A stretch of DNA of 13,712 bases. It comes from Collinsella aerofaciens. Its GTDB lineage: Bacteria > Actinomycetota > Coriobacteriia > Coriobacteriales > Coriobacteriaceae. The notes under the pieces are model-generated. The model was not told where the DNA came from. It did not search any database and worked only from the letters and a program-made list of their open reading frames with translations. The stretch is taken from contig NZ_JAHONA010000040.1 in assembly GCF_019131995.1 (NCBI RefSeq), forward strand, positions 1-13,712, in the 5' to 3' direction. The translations under genes and the position numbers were made by a program. Positions 7,447 to 13,712 of the stretch are shown here, in pieces; within the stretch, counting starts at the first letter, position 1, and every line of letters starts with the position of its first letter.

Positions 7447-7506
7447 ATCGACTTTCCCAAAAACGACCGTACCGCACAGACAGCTCAAAGCCCCAGCCCA
7501 AATGAA

Positions 7507-8082
7507 CTACTTTTTGGACGCTTTGCGCTCGTCGCGGATGCGGGCTCGATCCATGGCCGCCTCGACGGCCGAGAACCGGCAGCCGCAGTAATTCTGTCGA
7601 TACATGCCAAGCTCGCGCGAACGACGCGTGGCCTCGGGGTAATACGGGCGAAAATCGCGAATGACCGGGACGAGCCCATGTGCCGCCGCCAAGCGCTCAA
7701 GCACGTCATTGCAGGTTTCGAACAACTGATACGGCGAGACGGCGAGCGTCGTACCCACAAACTCAAACCCACGCTCCTGGGCCACACGACACGCCTCGGC
7801 CAGACGCAGGGCATAGCACGCGCGACAGCGACGAGGTCGATCGGCGCCCAGCGGGGCCACGCCGGCCTCCCAGCGCTCGCGGTCCTCCCCCGCCTCGATA
7901 AGCTCGATGTCGCCATCGGCACACCACCGGCGCAGCTCGTCCAGGCGACGCTGCCATTCATCGTGCGGCTGAATATTGGGGTTGGTCCAGCAAATCGTGG
8001 GCTCAAACCCTTCCTCGCGCAGCAGGCGGACCGGCTCAAGCGAGCACGGCGCGCAGCAAGCGTGCAACAACAACGGCTTCAT
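7507..8082 (-). CDS. queH: Epoxyqueuosine reductase QueH
   Basis: QueH (formerly DUF208) reduces epoxyqueuosine in tRNA to queuosine, the step after QueA, and is the non-homologous replacement for cobalamin-dependent QueG. The 191-residue protein shows the family's cysteine pattern for iron-sulfur binding: HACCAPC at residues 7-13, RCRAC at 85-89 and YCGC at 165-168. It also has CWTNPNIQP (31-39) and GTTLAVSPYQ (110-119). The ATG at 8082 is chosen because GAGGAG lies 6 bases upstream; an ATG two codons earlier would touch that site. The Shine-Dalgarno overlaps the stop codon of the upstream gene, so translation is probably coupled. High GC matches queA, about 6 kb downstream on the same strand, which suggests that queH and queA were once adjacent. 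Confidence 0.93.
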   Translation of the reverse strand: MKPLLLHACCAPCSLEPVRLLREEGFEPTICWTNPNIQPHDEWQRRLDELRRWCADGDIELIEAGEDRERWEAGVAPLGADRPRRCRACYALRLAEACRVAQERGFEFVGTTLAVSPYQLFETCNDVLERLAAAHGLVPVIRDFRPYYPEATRRSRELGMYRQNYCGCRFSAVEAAMDRARIRDERKASKK

Positions 8083-8092
8083 CAACATCTCC

Positions 8093-8659
8093 TCACCCGA
8101 AAAAGCGCACGCCAAAGGACGTGTCCTCGCAGGCGACAATGCGGCGGTCGCGCAGGATGGTCCGCACGTAATACCAGTCGCCCACACAGCCCGACAAATG
8201 CAAGCCGGCCGCCAGGTAGCACATCAGCGGATAGCCCGAAAACGCAAACCCCAGGGCAAACGCCGCCGTCACAACAACCGTCGGCGCCAGGCAAACTGCC
8301 ACGTACCGCCGGCGCGAATAGACCACGCCCTCGGCGCAGGCATAGATCATCGCCGTCTCGCGATTCGCCCCAAAGGTCACCTTCGCGCCCGCAGGCGCCA
8401 GAAGCTTAAATAACACACCGTGCACCAGCTCGTGCACGGCAAATGACGCCACCGAAACCGCAGCCAAGCCGACTATCCAGCCCAAAACCGCCGTCCAGCC
8501 GCCCGCGTCCGCCACATCCAAGTCTGCGGGCCCGCCCAGCAGCATAAACACCGGCACCAGGCACACGGCAAATGCGCCAAGCACTGCCATCCCCCACACA
8601 AAGCAGGCGCGCAGAAAATCCTCGTCCTCAAACGCATGTATGTTGGAAATCTCATTCAT
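8093..8659 (-). CDS. DUF3267-type membrane zincin (putative metalloprotease)
   Basis: This is a 188-residue membrane protein with hydrophobic segments at about 18-42, 56-78, 118-140 and 143-160. The HELVH sequence (residues 76-80) at the end of the second helix is a HExxH zinc site, and GCVGDWYYVRTI (157-168) supplies the conserved downstream aspartate (Asp161) typical of DUF3267. Family members are predicted intramembrane or membrane-bound peptidases with no settled substrate. The start at 8659 has only a weak Shine-Dalgarno. Its TGA lies inside the queH Shine-Dalgarno, giving a probable two-gene operon. A functional link to queuosine is not known to me; close packing may be the only reason. 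It is divergent from the synthetase-like gene, sharing a 132-base gap. Confidence 0.8.
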   Translation of the reverse strand: MNEISNIHAFEDEDFLRACFVWGMAVLGAFAVCLVPVFMLLGGPADLDVADAGGWTAVLGWIVGLAAVSVASFAVHELVHGVLFKLLAPAGAKVTFGANRETAMIYACAEGVVYSRRRYVAVCLAPTVVVTAAFALGFAFSGYPLMCYLAAGLHLSGCVGDWYYVRTILRDRRIVACEDTSFGVRFFG

Positions 8660-8705
8660 AGCATCTTAGGATAGCGCCCCTGCCACGTACCCGTCCGCAT
8701 GTGCG

Positions 8706-8711
8706 ATAATG
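8706..8711 (+). promoter_or_regulatory. Possible extended -10 promoter of the synthetase-like gene
   Basis: GATAAT preceded by TGTGC resembles a -10 hexamer with an upstream TG. It lies about 80 bases before the ATG at 8792 in the 132-base divergent gap. No well-spaced -35 is seen. The leader between it and the gene contains no T-box antiterminator features that I can recognise. Confidence 0.3.
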
Positions 8712-8791
8712 TCGAATGATATGCACGAATTGACCACCGCGTCGTCAGGCCTTGCGCCCGGCCGCGCTCTCACCATATGCGAAGGAGTCCC

Positions 8792-10942
8792 ATGGCATCC
8801 AAATACTCCATGAACGACCGTCCCAGCTGGCCTCGCCGCGCCATCGTTACCGCCGGCGAGCCCTACGGCAACAAGGGCCTTCACTTTGGCCACGTTGGTG
8901 GCGTCTTTGTCCCGGCCGACTTCTTCGCCCGCTTCCTGCGCGACCGTCTGGGCCGCGAGAACGTCATCTTCACCTCGGGCACCGACTGCTACGGCTCGCC
9001 CATCATGGAGAGCTACCGCAAGCTCAAGGAGAACGAAGGCTACGACAAGTCCATCGGCGAGTACGTCGAGTCCAATCACTCCCGCCAGGCCGCGACCCTC
9101 AACAACTACAACATCAGCTGCGATATCTACGGCGGCTCGGGCCTTGAGCCGGCTGCGCAGATTCACAACGAGGTGACCGCCGAGATTATCGAGCGTCTGC
9201 ACGAACAGGGCACCATCTCCAAGCGCTCCACGCTGCAGTTCTACGACGCCAAGGCCGGCACGTTCCTCAACGGCCGCCAGGTGATCGGCCGCTGCCCCAT
9301 CCAGGGCTGCAAGTCCGAGAAAGCCTACGCCGACGAGTGCGACCTGGGTCACCAGTTTGAGCCCGAGGAGCTCATCGCGCCCAAGAGCCAGCTCACCGGC
9401 GAGGTGCCCGAGCTGCGCCCGGTCGACAACCTCTACTTCGACCTGCCGGCCTACCTCGACTTTATGAAGACCTACACCGCCAAGCTCGCCCAGAACCCGC
9501 AGGTTCGCTCCGTGGTCTCCAAGACCATGGAGGAGTGGCTGCTGCCGGCACAGATCTACATCCAGAACAAGTTCCGCGAGGCCTTCGACGCCGTCGAGGA
9601 TCAACTGCCCGAGCACACCGTGCTGGAGCCCGAGGGCAACAAGAGCAGCTTTACCGTCACCTTCCCCAGCTGGAAGGAGCGCGACGACGCCCACGCGGTG
9701 CTCGCCAACGGCGGCGTGCGCTTCCGCAGCGGCAAGGCGCTCGTGCCCTTCCGCATCACCGGTAACATCGACTGGGGCGTTCCGGTGCCCGAGGTCGACG
9801 GCGTGAACGACGTCACCTGCTGGTGCTGGCCCGAGAGTCTGTGGGCGCCCATCAGCTACACCCGCACCGTGCTCGCCCGCGATGCCCGCGCCGCCGGCGT
9901 AACCGAGGGTATCGCCGCCCAGGACGCCGCCCTCATGGGCGAGCCCGCCGCCGATTCCACGCAGGTCCCCGCGCCCACCTATCAGCACAGCTCACTCGAC
10001 TGGCGCGACTGGTGGTGCTCTGACGACGCTCAGATCTACCAGTTCATCGGTCAGGACAACATCTACTTCTACTGCATCGCGCAGACCGCCATGTGGGAGG
10101 CCCTGGGCTGGGACCTCACGCAGAGCACCGTCAGCGCCTGCTACCACCTGCTCTACATGGGCAAAAAGGCCAGCTCGTCCTCGCAGACGCCTCCCCCGCC
10201 GGCAGACGACCTGCTCAACCACTACACCTGCGAGCAGATGCGCGCGCATTGGCTGTCGCTCGGCCTTTCCGAGAAGCCGGTGAGCTTTAGCCCCAAGGCA
10301 TACGACACGCGCGTGACCGGCAAGGACAAGGACGGCAACGAGGTGCGCGCCTGCGATGACAAGCGCGTTATCGATCCGGCCCTTAAGGAGAGCGCCCTTT
10401 TGACCGGCGTGTTCAACCGCCTGGCCCGCAGCTGCTTCTACGGCGTCGCCGTCAAGGAGGGCGACGAGAGCCCCTATCGCAACGGCTGCATTCCGGCCGG
10501 TGCCGCCTCTGCTGCCGTGGTCGAGGCTGCCGAGCAGGCCGCCCTTGCCTTTGAACAGGCCATGTACAAGTTCGAGACGCACCGTGCGCTCGCCGTGTGC
10601 GACGACTACCTGCGCGCCGCCAACAAGCGCTGGAGCGACGCCTCCAAGGCCGCCAACAAGCTCGAGGGCGAACCAGCCAACGCCGCCATGAAGCAGGCCC
10701 TGGTCGACGCCTTTACCGAGCTGCGCGTGGCGACCGTCCTGATGCACGGCATCGTCCCGGCCGGCTGCGAGCTCATCTGCGAGTACTTCGGCATCGATCC
10801 GGTCGCCTTCTTTAGCTGGGACAACATCTTTGCCTCCATGGACGAGTTTGTGGAGAGCCTGGGTGAGAAGCCCGGCGAGCACCGCGTGAAGCCGCTGCCC
10901 CCGCGCTTCGACTTCTTCAGCAAGCACGAGAGCCAGTACTAA
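8792..10942 (+). CDS. Methionyl-tRNA-synthetase-like class I tRNA ligase
   Basis: The 716-residue product has the MetRS architecture: a Rossmann start VTAGEPYGNKGLHFGH with the HIGH motif as HFGH (31-34), a connective zinc knuckle (Cys168, Cys173, Cys183, His187), DNLYFDLPAY, NIDWGVPVP, WAPISY, QFIGQDNIYF, and a helical C-terminal half with FNRLARS. Unusual are the signature sites: KMSKS is KASSS (459-463) followed by a proline run. The residues that align, as I recall the E. coli enzyme, with His301 and Trp305 of the methionine pocket are Tyr427 and Gln431. The tryptophan expected for the CAU anticodon (Trp461) is not in its usual place. It may be a divergent MetRS or a paralogue with another substrate. 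The ATG at 8792 follows GAAGGAG by four bases. The methyltransferase gene follows 59 bases later. Confidence 0.85.
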   Translation: MASKYSMNDRPSWPRRAIVTAGEPYGNKGLHFGHVGGVFVPADFFARFLRDRLGRENVIFTSGTDCYGSPIMESYRKLKENEGYDKSIGEYVESNHSRQAATLNNYNISCDIYGGSGLEPAAQIHNEVTAEIIERLHEQGTISKRSTLQFYDAKAGTFLNGRQVIGRCPIQGCKSEKAYADECDLGHQFEPEELIAPKSQLTGEVPELRPVDNLYFDLPAYLDFMKTYTAKLAQNPQVRSVVSKTMEEWLLPAQIYIQNKFREAFDAVEDQLPEHTVLEPEGNKSSFTVTFPSWKERDDAHAVLANGGVRFRSGKALVPFRITGNIDWGVPVPEVDGVNDVTCWCWPESLWAPISYTRTVLARDARAAGVTEGIAAQDAALMGEPAADSTQVPAPTYQHSSLDWRDWWCSDDAQIYQFIGQDNIYFYCIAQTAMWEALGWDLTQSTVSACYHLLYMGKKASSSSQTPPPPADDLLNHYTCEQMRAHWLSLGLSEKPVSFSPKAYDTRVTGKDKDGNEVRACDDKRVIDPALKESALLTGVFNRLARSCFYGVAVKEGDESPYRNGCIPAGAASAAVVEAAEQAALAFEQAMYKFETHRALAVCDDYLRAANKRWSDASKAANKLEGEPANAAMKQALVDAFTELRVATVLMHGIVPAGCELICEYFGIDPVAFFSWDNIFASMDEFVESLGEKPGEHRVKPLPPRFDFFSKHESQY

Positions 10943-11001
10943 AGCACGCTAACAGCGGCGTGCCCGGAAAGTAATCAATTTGGGACGGGAAGGAAAGACG
11001 G

Positions 11002-12105
11002 ATGTCCAAGCCGCGTCGTCGTAAGCAGAAAAAGCAGGTCAAGGCCGAGCTCAAGCTCAGGCAGTTTGCCGCTACCGAGCTTTCCGACCAGCTTGCCGCC
11101 CAACACTCCGCCGCCGACCTGCCGCGCTTTATGGTCGACACGGTCGCCGGCGCCTATGCCCCCGCCGATGCCGAGCTCATTATCGAGGGCTTCGGCGCTG
11201 CGGCCACACGCCCGGTCACGCTGCGCGCCAACACGCTCAAGGCGACTGCCGAAGACATCGCCGCCGCACTCGACGAGGCCGGCATCGCCCACCAAACCGT
11301 TGCCTGGTACCCGGACGCTTTCATCCTGTCCGAGGCCCAGGTTTCCGACCTGTGGGACCTCGACATCTACCGCGACGGCAAGATTTACTTGCAGAGCCTG
11401 TCGTCCATGATGCCACCGTTGGCCCTGGGCGCTCAAGCCGGCGAGGACATCCTGGACATGTGCGCGGCCCCCGGTGGCAAGACGACGCAGGTCGCCGCCC
11501 TCACCCAGGGCCAGGCACACCTCACGGCCTGCGAGATGAGCATTCCCCGCGCCGAGAAGCTCGAAGCCAACCTCCACCGCCAGGGCGCCAAAAACGTGCC
11601 CGTCATGCGTATCGACGCACGCGAGCTCGACGAGTTCTTCCGCTTTGACCGCATTCTGCTCGACGCCCCCTGCACCGGCACGGGCACCGTAATCAGCGGC
11701 AACGAGAAAAGCCTGCGCGGCCTGACCGAGCAACTGCTTGGCAAGTGCGCCCGCTCGCAGCGCGCGCTTCTGGACCGCGCCATGGGCGCTCTCAAGCCGG
11801 GTGGCACGCTCGTCTATTCCACCTGTTCGATCATGCCGCAGGAAAACGAGGACGCCCTGCAAGAGGCCCTCGACAAGCATATGGACTGCGAGCTCATTCC
11901 CCTCGACGGCACGCCGAGTGAAAGCGAAGCACGCCGCGCCCAGGAAGCCAGTGAGGAGCCGCGCATCGAGTCCAACGCTCTCACCGAGGCAATCGCAGCG
12001 GGTCAGGTATCGGCCATCACCAACGGCATGCCCGGCACGCTCACCATCCCGCCCAGCCGCGACTTTGAGGGCTTCTACATTGCCCTGATCCGAAAACGCA
12101 GCTAG
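11002..12105 (+). CDS. RsmB/NSUN-family RNA 5-methylcytosine methyltransferase
   Basis: This is a 367-residue S-adenosylmethionine-dependent RNA methyltransferase of the NOL1/NOP2/Sun family. The SAM-binding motif MCAAPGGKTTQ is at 153-163, motif IV DAPCTGTG at 221-228 with Cys224, and motif VI STCS at 273-276 with the catalytic Cys275. The RANTLK segment (75-80) belongs to the ferredoxin-like N-terminal part. The N terminus begins with a very basic run (KPRRRKQKKQ). There is no RsmB-type NusB domain and no long RsmF C-terminal extension; the C-terminal 70 residues are unassigned. The likely target is a cytosine in 16S rRNA or a tRNA; which one cannot be said. The start has GGGAAGGAAAG upstream. 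It probably shares a transcript with the synthetase-like gene. Confidence 0.9.
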   Translation: MSKPRRRKQKKQVKAELKLRQFAATELSDQLAAQHSAADLPRFMVDTVAGAYAPADAELIIEGFGAAATRPVTLRANTLKATAEDIAAALDEAGIAHQTVAWYPDAFILSEAQVSDLWDLDIYRDGKIYLQSLSSMMPPLALGAQAGEDILDMCAAPGGKTTQVAALTQGQAHLTACEMSIPRAEKLEANLHRQGAKNVPVMRIDARELDEFFRFDRILLDAPCTGTGTVISGNEKSLRGLTEQLLGKCARSQRALLDRAMGALKPGGTLVYSTCSIMPQENEDALQEALDKHMDCELIPLDGTPSESEARRAQEASEEPRIESNALTEAIAAGQVSAITNGMPGTLTIPPSRDFEGFYIALIRKRS

Positions 12106-12129
12106 CGCACGGATCCAAAACTCAACAAG

Positions 12130-12300
12130 CTATTTCTGTGCGCGTTTGCCCTGCTGGTCGCGATGCTGTTTAAGCATCGCACGCTCCTTGCGCTCGGCCC
12201 TTTTGCCCTTAATGGCCGTGACCACAAAGTAGATGACCGCGGCGGCAACGATTGCGCCCACACACAGGCCAATCGAGCCAAACATTGCTGTCAATTCCAT
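12130..12300 (-). CDS. Small single-pass membrane protein, 56 residues
   Basis: This short open frame encodes 56 residues. It starts MELTAMFGSIGL and has one hydrophobic helix (about residues 7-30, with VGAIVAAAVIYFVV). The tail is strongly basic (KGKRAERKER, then QHRDQQGKRAQK). The ATG at 12300 has GAGAGG about nine bases upstream and the stop is TAG. The topology would place the tail in the cytoplasm. I do not recognise the family. It faces the methyltransferase tail to tail and is divergent from the TIM-barrel gene. Coding is supported by the ribosome binding site, the sensible topology and the filled gap, but not by homology. Confidence 0.65.
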   Translation of the reverse strand: MELTAMFGSIGLCVGAIVAAAVIYFVVTAIKGKRAERKERAMLKQHRDQQGKRAQK

Positions 12301-12491
12301 ACCGCGTCACCTCTCTTTTAAACGGGACTTTCAAGATAGCACCTCGATCCCCGCCACCACAGCTCCTTCACGTTCGCCGGCCCTTCGGTCTAACGGATGG
12401 CGCGGCGGGGAAAAATCAACTCGTCAAACGATTTAGCATTCGCAATTCCGGCTGCATAGCGCCGGCCGTTATCACATAGAATCGAGCCTCC
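12301..12491. other. Intergenic gap between divergent genes
   Basis: This 191-base gap separates the small membrane-protein gene from the TIM-barrel gene. It contains only a short inverted repeat, CCGGC (12448-12452) with GCCGG (12461-12465), just upstream of the barrel gene. No convincing promoter hexamers or strong Shine-Dalgarno for the plus-strand gene are visible. Confidence 0.5.
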
Positions 12492-13583
12492 ATGGATACC
12501 CTCAACGATCTAAATGAGCGCGTCGACGCCTTCGTCGGCACCAGCTCCTTCGACACGCCTGCCGCGGCAAACGACCAAGCTCCCATCGATGTACCTGCCG
12601 AGGTTCACGAGGACATCGTCGCCTCGGTCGATTTTTCCGAGGTCGAGCTCGCAGACGAGTTCACCGAGCCCCAGGTAGCCGTGACCCCCAACGGACTGCT
12701 CCCCATGGAGCCGCTGCCCATCGACGGGCGTTTGCGCAAGGCGGCCCTTCGCATGCCCGACGAGATCGAGGAGGCCAGCGGCTTTACGCTCTTCGGCCGA
12801 CGCATCAAGTCGCTCATTTACACCACCGACGTCGCGGTTATCCGCAACTCCAACGCCGATGCCGTCTTTGCGGTCTACCCTTTCACGCCGCAGCCCGCCA
12901 TTACGCAAGCGCTGCTGACCGTCGCCGAGTGCCCGGTCTTTGTAGGCGTGGGCGGCGGAACTACGACCGGTAAGCGCTCCGTGCAGATGGCAGCCGTCTC
13001 CGAGATGCAGGGCGCGGCGGGCTGCGTGGTCAACTCCCCCGCTACTGCCGAGATGGTAGAGCACATCACCAACATCGCCGACATCCCCGTCATCGCCACG
13101 GTCGTTCGCTGCGACGATGATGCTCACGCCAAGGTGCGCGCCGGCGCCAAGATTCTCAACATCGCCGCCGGCAAGAACACACCCCAGGTCCTGCGTGAAC
13201 TGCGCGAGCACTATCCCAACCTGCCGCTCATCGCACCGGGCGGCAAGACGCCCGAGAGCATCCGTGAAACCATCGCCGCCGGCGCCAACGCCATCATCTG
13301 GACGCCGCCTTCGGCCCAGCAGCTACAGACCGACATGATGCAGCGTTATCGCAAGATGAAGGAAGACGCCACACCTGTCATCTCGCGCGACGATGTGCCC
13401 ATTATCGACCAGGTCGCCGCCGCCGAGGTCAGCCAGGTCGAGAACATGAATCCTGACGTGCCGATTCCCGACGAAGTCATCGAGCGCGTCGCTTCGATCC
13501 ACGAGCGCGTCGAGGAGCATCGCGCCAATCGCGGCCTCAAGCCGTCACTGCACGGCTTTTTCTTCCGCGGAAAGAAACGCTAG
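12492..13583 (+). CDS. TIM-barrel protein of unknown function (KDPG-aldolase-like fold)
   Basis: The 363-residue product has an acidic, low-complexity N-terminal part (1-90) and a beta/alpha-barrel core (about 100-290). Clear core motifs are FGRRIKSLIYTTDVAVIRN (101-119), ADAVFAVYPFTPQP (122-135), FVGVGGGTTTGKR (150-162), AGKNTPQVLRELRE (226-239), APGGKTPESI (248-257) and GANAIIWTPPS (264-274). I recognise it as a family common in gut Firmicutes and Actinobacteria and usually labelled only "hydrolase"; the GG-K-T phosphate-type loop resembles KDPG-aldolase-like barrels. No substrate is known to me. The start is uncertain because the ATG at 12492 has only a weak ribosome site, and the acidic extension before the core is unlike the homologues I recall. 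The C terminus (300-363) is coiled-coil-like and ends in a basic tail. Confidence 0.75.
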   Translation: MDTLNDLNERVDAFVGTSSFDTPAAANDQAPIDVPAEVHEDIVASVDFSEVELADEFTEPQVAVTPNGLLPMEPLPIDGRLRKAALRMPDEIEEASGFTLFGRRIKSLIYTTDVAVIRNSNADAVFAVYPFTPQPAITQALLTVAECPVFVGVGGGTTTGKRSVQMAAVSEMQGAAGCVVNSPATAEMVEHITNIADIPVIATVVRCDDDAHAKVRAGAKILNIAAGKNTPQVLRELREHYPNLPLIAPGGKTPESIRETIAAGANAIIWTPPSAQQLQTDMMQRYRKMKEDATPVISRDDVPIIDQVAAAEVSQVENMNPDVPIPDEVIERVASIHERVEEHRANRGLKPSLHGFFFRGKKR

Positions 13584-13609
13584 CCGCAACAGCAAGGCCC
13601 GCCCCACAA

Positions 13610-13712
13610 TGAACTGCGCCCCAAATCTTGGACGCCCTAAATAGCGACTAGGCCGCGAGGGCCTGATTCCGGTACTCCTCCGGGGTCAGGCCCTTCAATC
13701 TTACCTGCCTCC
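13610..13712 (-). mobile_element. IS3-family (IS150-like) insertion sequence, one end only
   Basis: The sequence from TGAACTGCGCCCC (13610 onward, continuing with CTTGGAC) resembles the terminal inverted repeat of IS150-group elements, which begin TGTACTG or TGAACTG and contain TTGGAC. It lies 38 bases beyond the stop of a transposase reading in from the right, as expected for a right end. The element boundary is 26 bases after the TIM-barrel stop, so that gene is intact. The rest lies outside the window. Confidence 0.75.
13648..13712 (-). CDS. IS3-family transposase, C-terminal fragment
   Basis: The last 21 codons read RQVRLKGLTPEEYRNQALAA and end in TAG at 13650-13648. The RLKGLTPEEYRNQAL sequence is the typical C terminus of IS3-family OrfB transposases (a DDE integrase that mobilises the element). 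Only the tail is in the window, so intactness cannot be judged. Confidence 0.8.
   Translation of the reverse strand, partial: RQVRLKGLTPEEYRNQALAA

Noticed and set aside
7447..7506. Bidirectional terminator between the regulator and queH
   Set aside because: A T5 run exists on the minus strand but no stable stem precedes it; nothing hairpin-like is supported.
7678..8409. Plus-strand open frames over queH and the DUF3267 gene
   Set aside because: Arg/Pro-rich antisense shadows of two recognisable proteins.
8660..8791. T-box riboswitch upstream of the synthetase-like gene
   Set aside because: The leader is too short and no T-box sequence or terminator/antiterminator pair is visible.
8666..9988. 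A 440-codon minus-strand open frame, and similar ones at 9992-10927 and 10975-11880
   Set aside because: They mirror the synthetase-like and methyltransferase genes, are rich in Gly, Val, Ala and Leu without motifs, and have no ribosome sites.
10944..10963. Terminator after the synthetase-like gene (GCACGC...GCGTGC)
   Set aside because: Only a 6-bp stem with an 8-base loop and no T-run; more likely readthrough into the methyltransferase gene.

Overview
The window looks like a piece of a Coriobacteriia chromosome, most likely Collinsella or a close relative. That is inferred from the GC-rich housekeeping genes, the gene set and the protein style, not from a marker gene or a database search. 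No rRNA, tRNA or CRISPR array is visible.

Layout. The left edge (12-180) holds two tandem 76-base repeat units, each ending in a hairpin. Next is queA (minus strand, 180-1391), the queuosine enzyme that makes epoxyqueuosine on tRNA. From about 1440 to about 7450 lies a block with clearly lower GC: hand counts of 60-base lines give about 43-53 %, against 63-73 % in flanking genes. It carries a minus-strand arginine deiminase operon, transcribed arcD-like transporter > arcA > arcB, and a divergent plus-strand pair: a second arginine deiminase homologue followed 2 bases later by a Cro/CI-type regulator with a LexA/S24-like C-terminal domain. The 253-base divergent intergenic region contains AT-rich direct and inverted repeats that look like operators. 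The GC-rich sequence then resumes with queH (7507-8082, minus), which catalyses the step directly after QueA. The arginine block therefore appears to have been inserted between two consecutive queuosine genes. Upstream of queH and coupled to it is a DUF3267-type membrane zincin gene.

The right half is GC-rich: a methionyl-tRNA-synthetase-like gene with altered signature motifs (8792-10942, plus), an RsmB/NSUN-type RNA m5C methyltransferase (11002-12105, plus), an unlisted 56-codon membrane-protein gene (12130-12300, minus), and a TIM-barrel protein of unknown function (12492-13583, plus). The right edge enters an IS3-family (IS150-like) element, of which only the terminal repeat and the last 21 transposase codons are inside the window.

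How the genes work together. The transporter, ArcA and ArcB would import arginine, deiminate it to citrulline, and split citrulline to ornithine and carbamoyl phosphate. The carbamate kinase (ArcC) that would harvest ATP is not here. The paralogous deiminase and the regulator form a second transcription unit facing the operon, and are the best candidates for something undescribed: the paralogue keeps the catalytic residues but has lost the arginine that gates and binds substrate, and the regulator has lost the S24 catalytic dyad. The remaining genes mostly serve tRNA and rRNA maturation.
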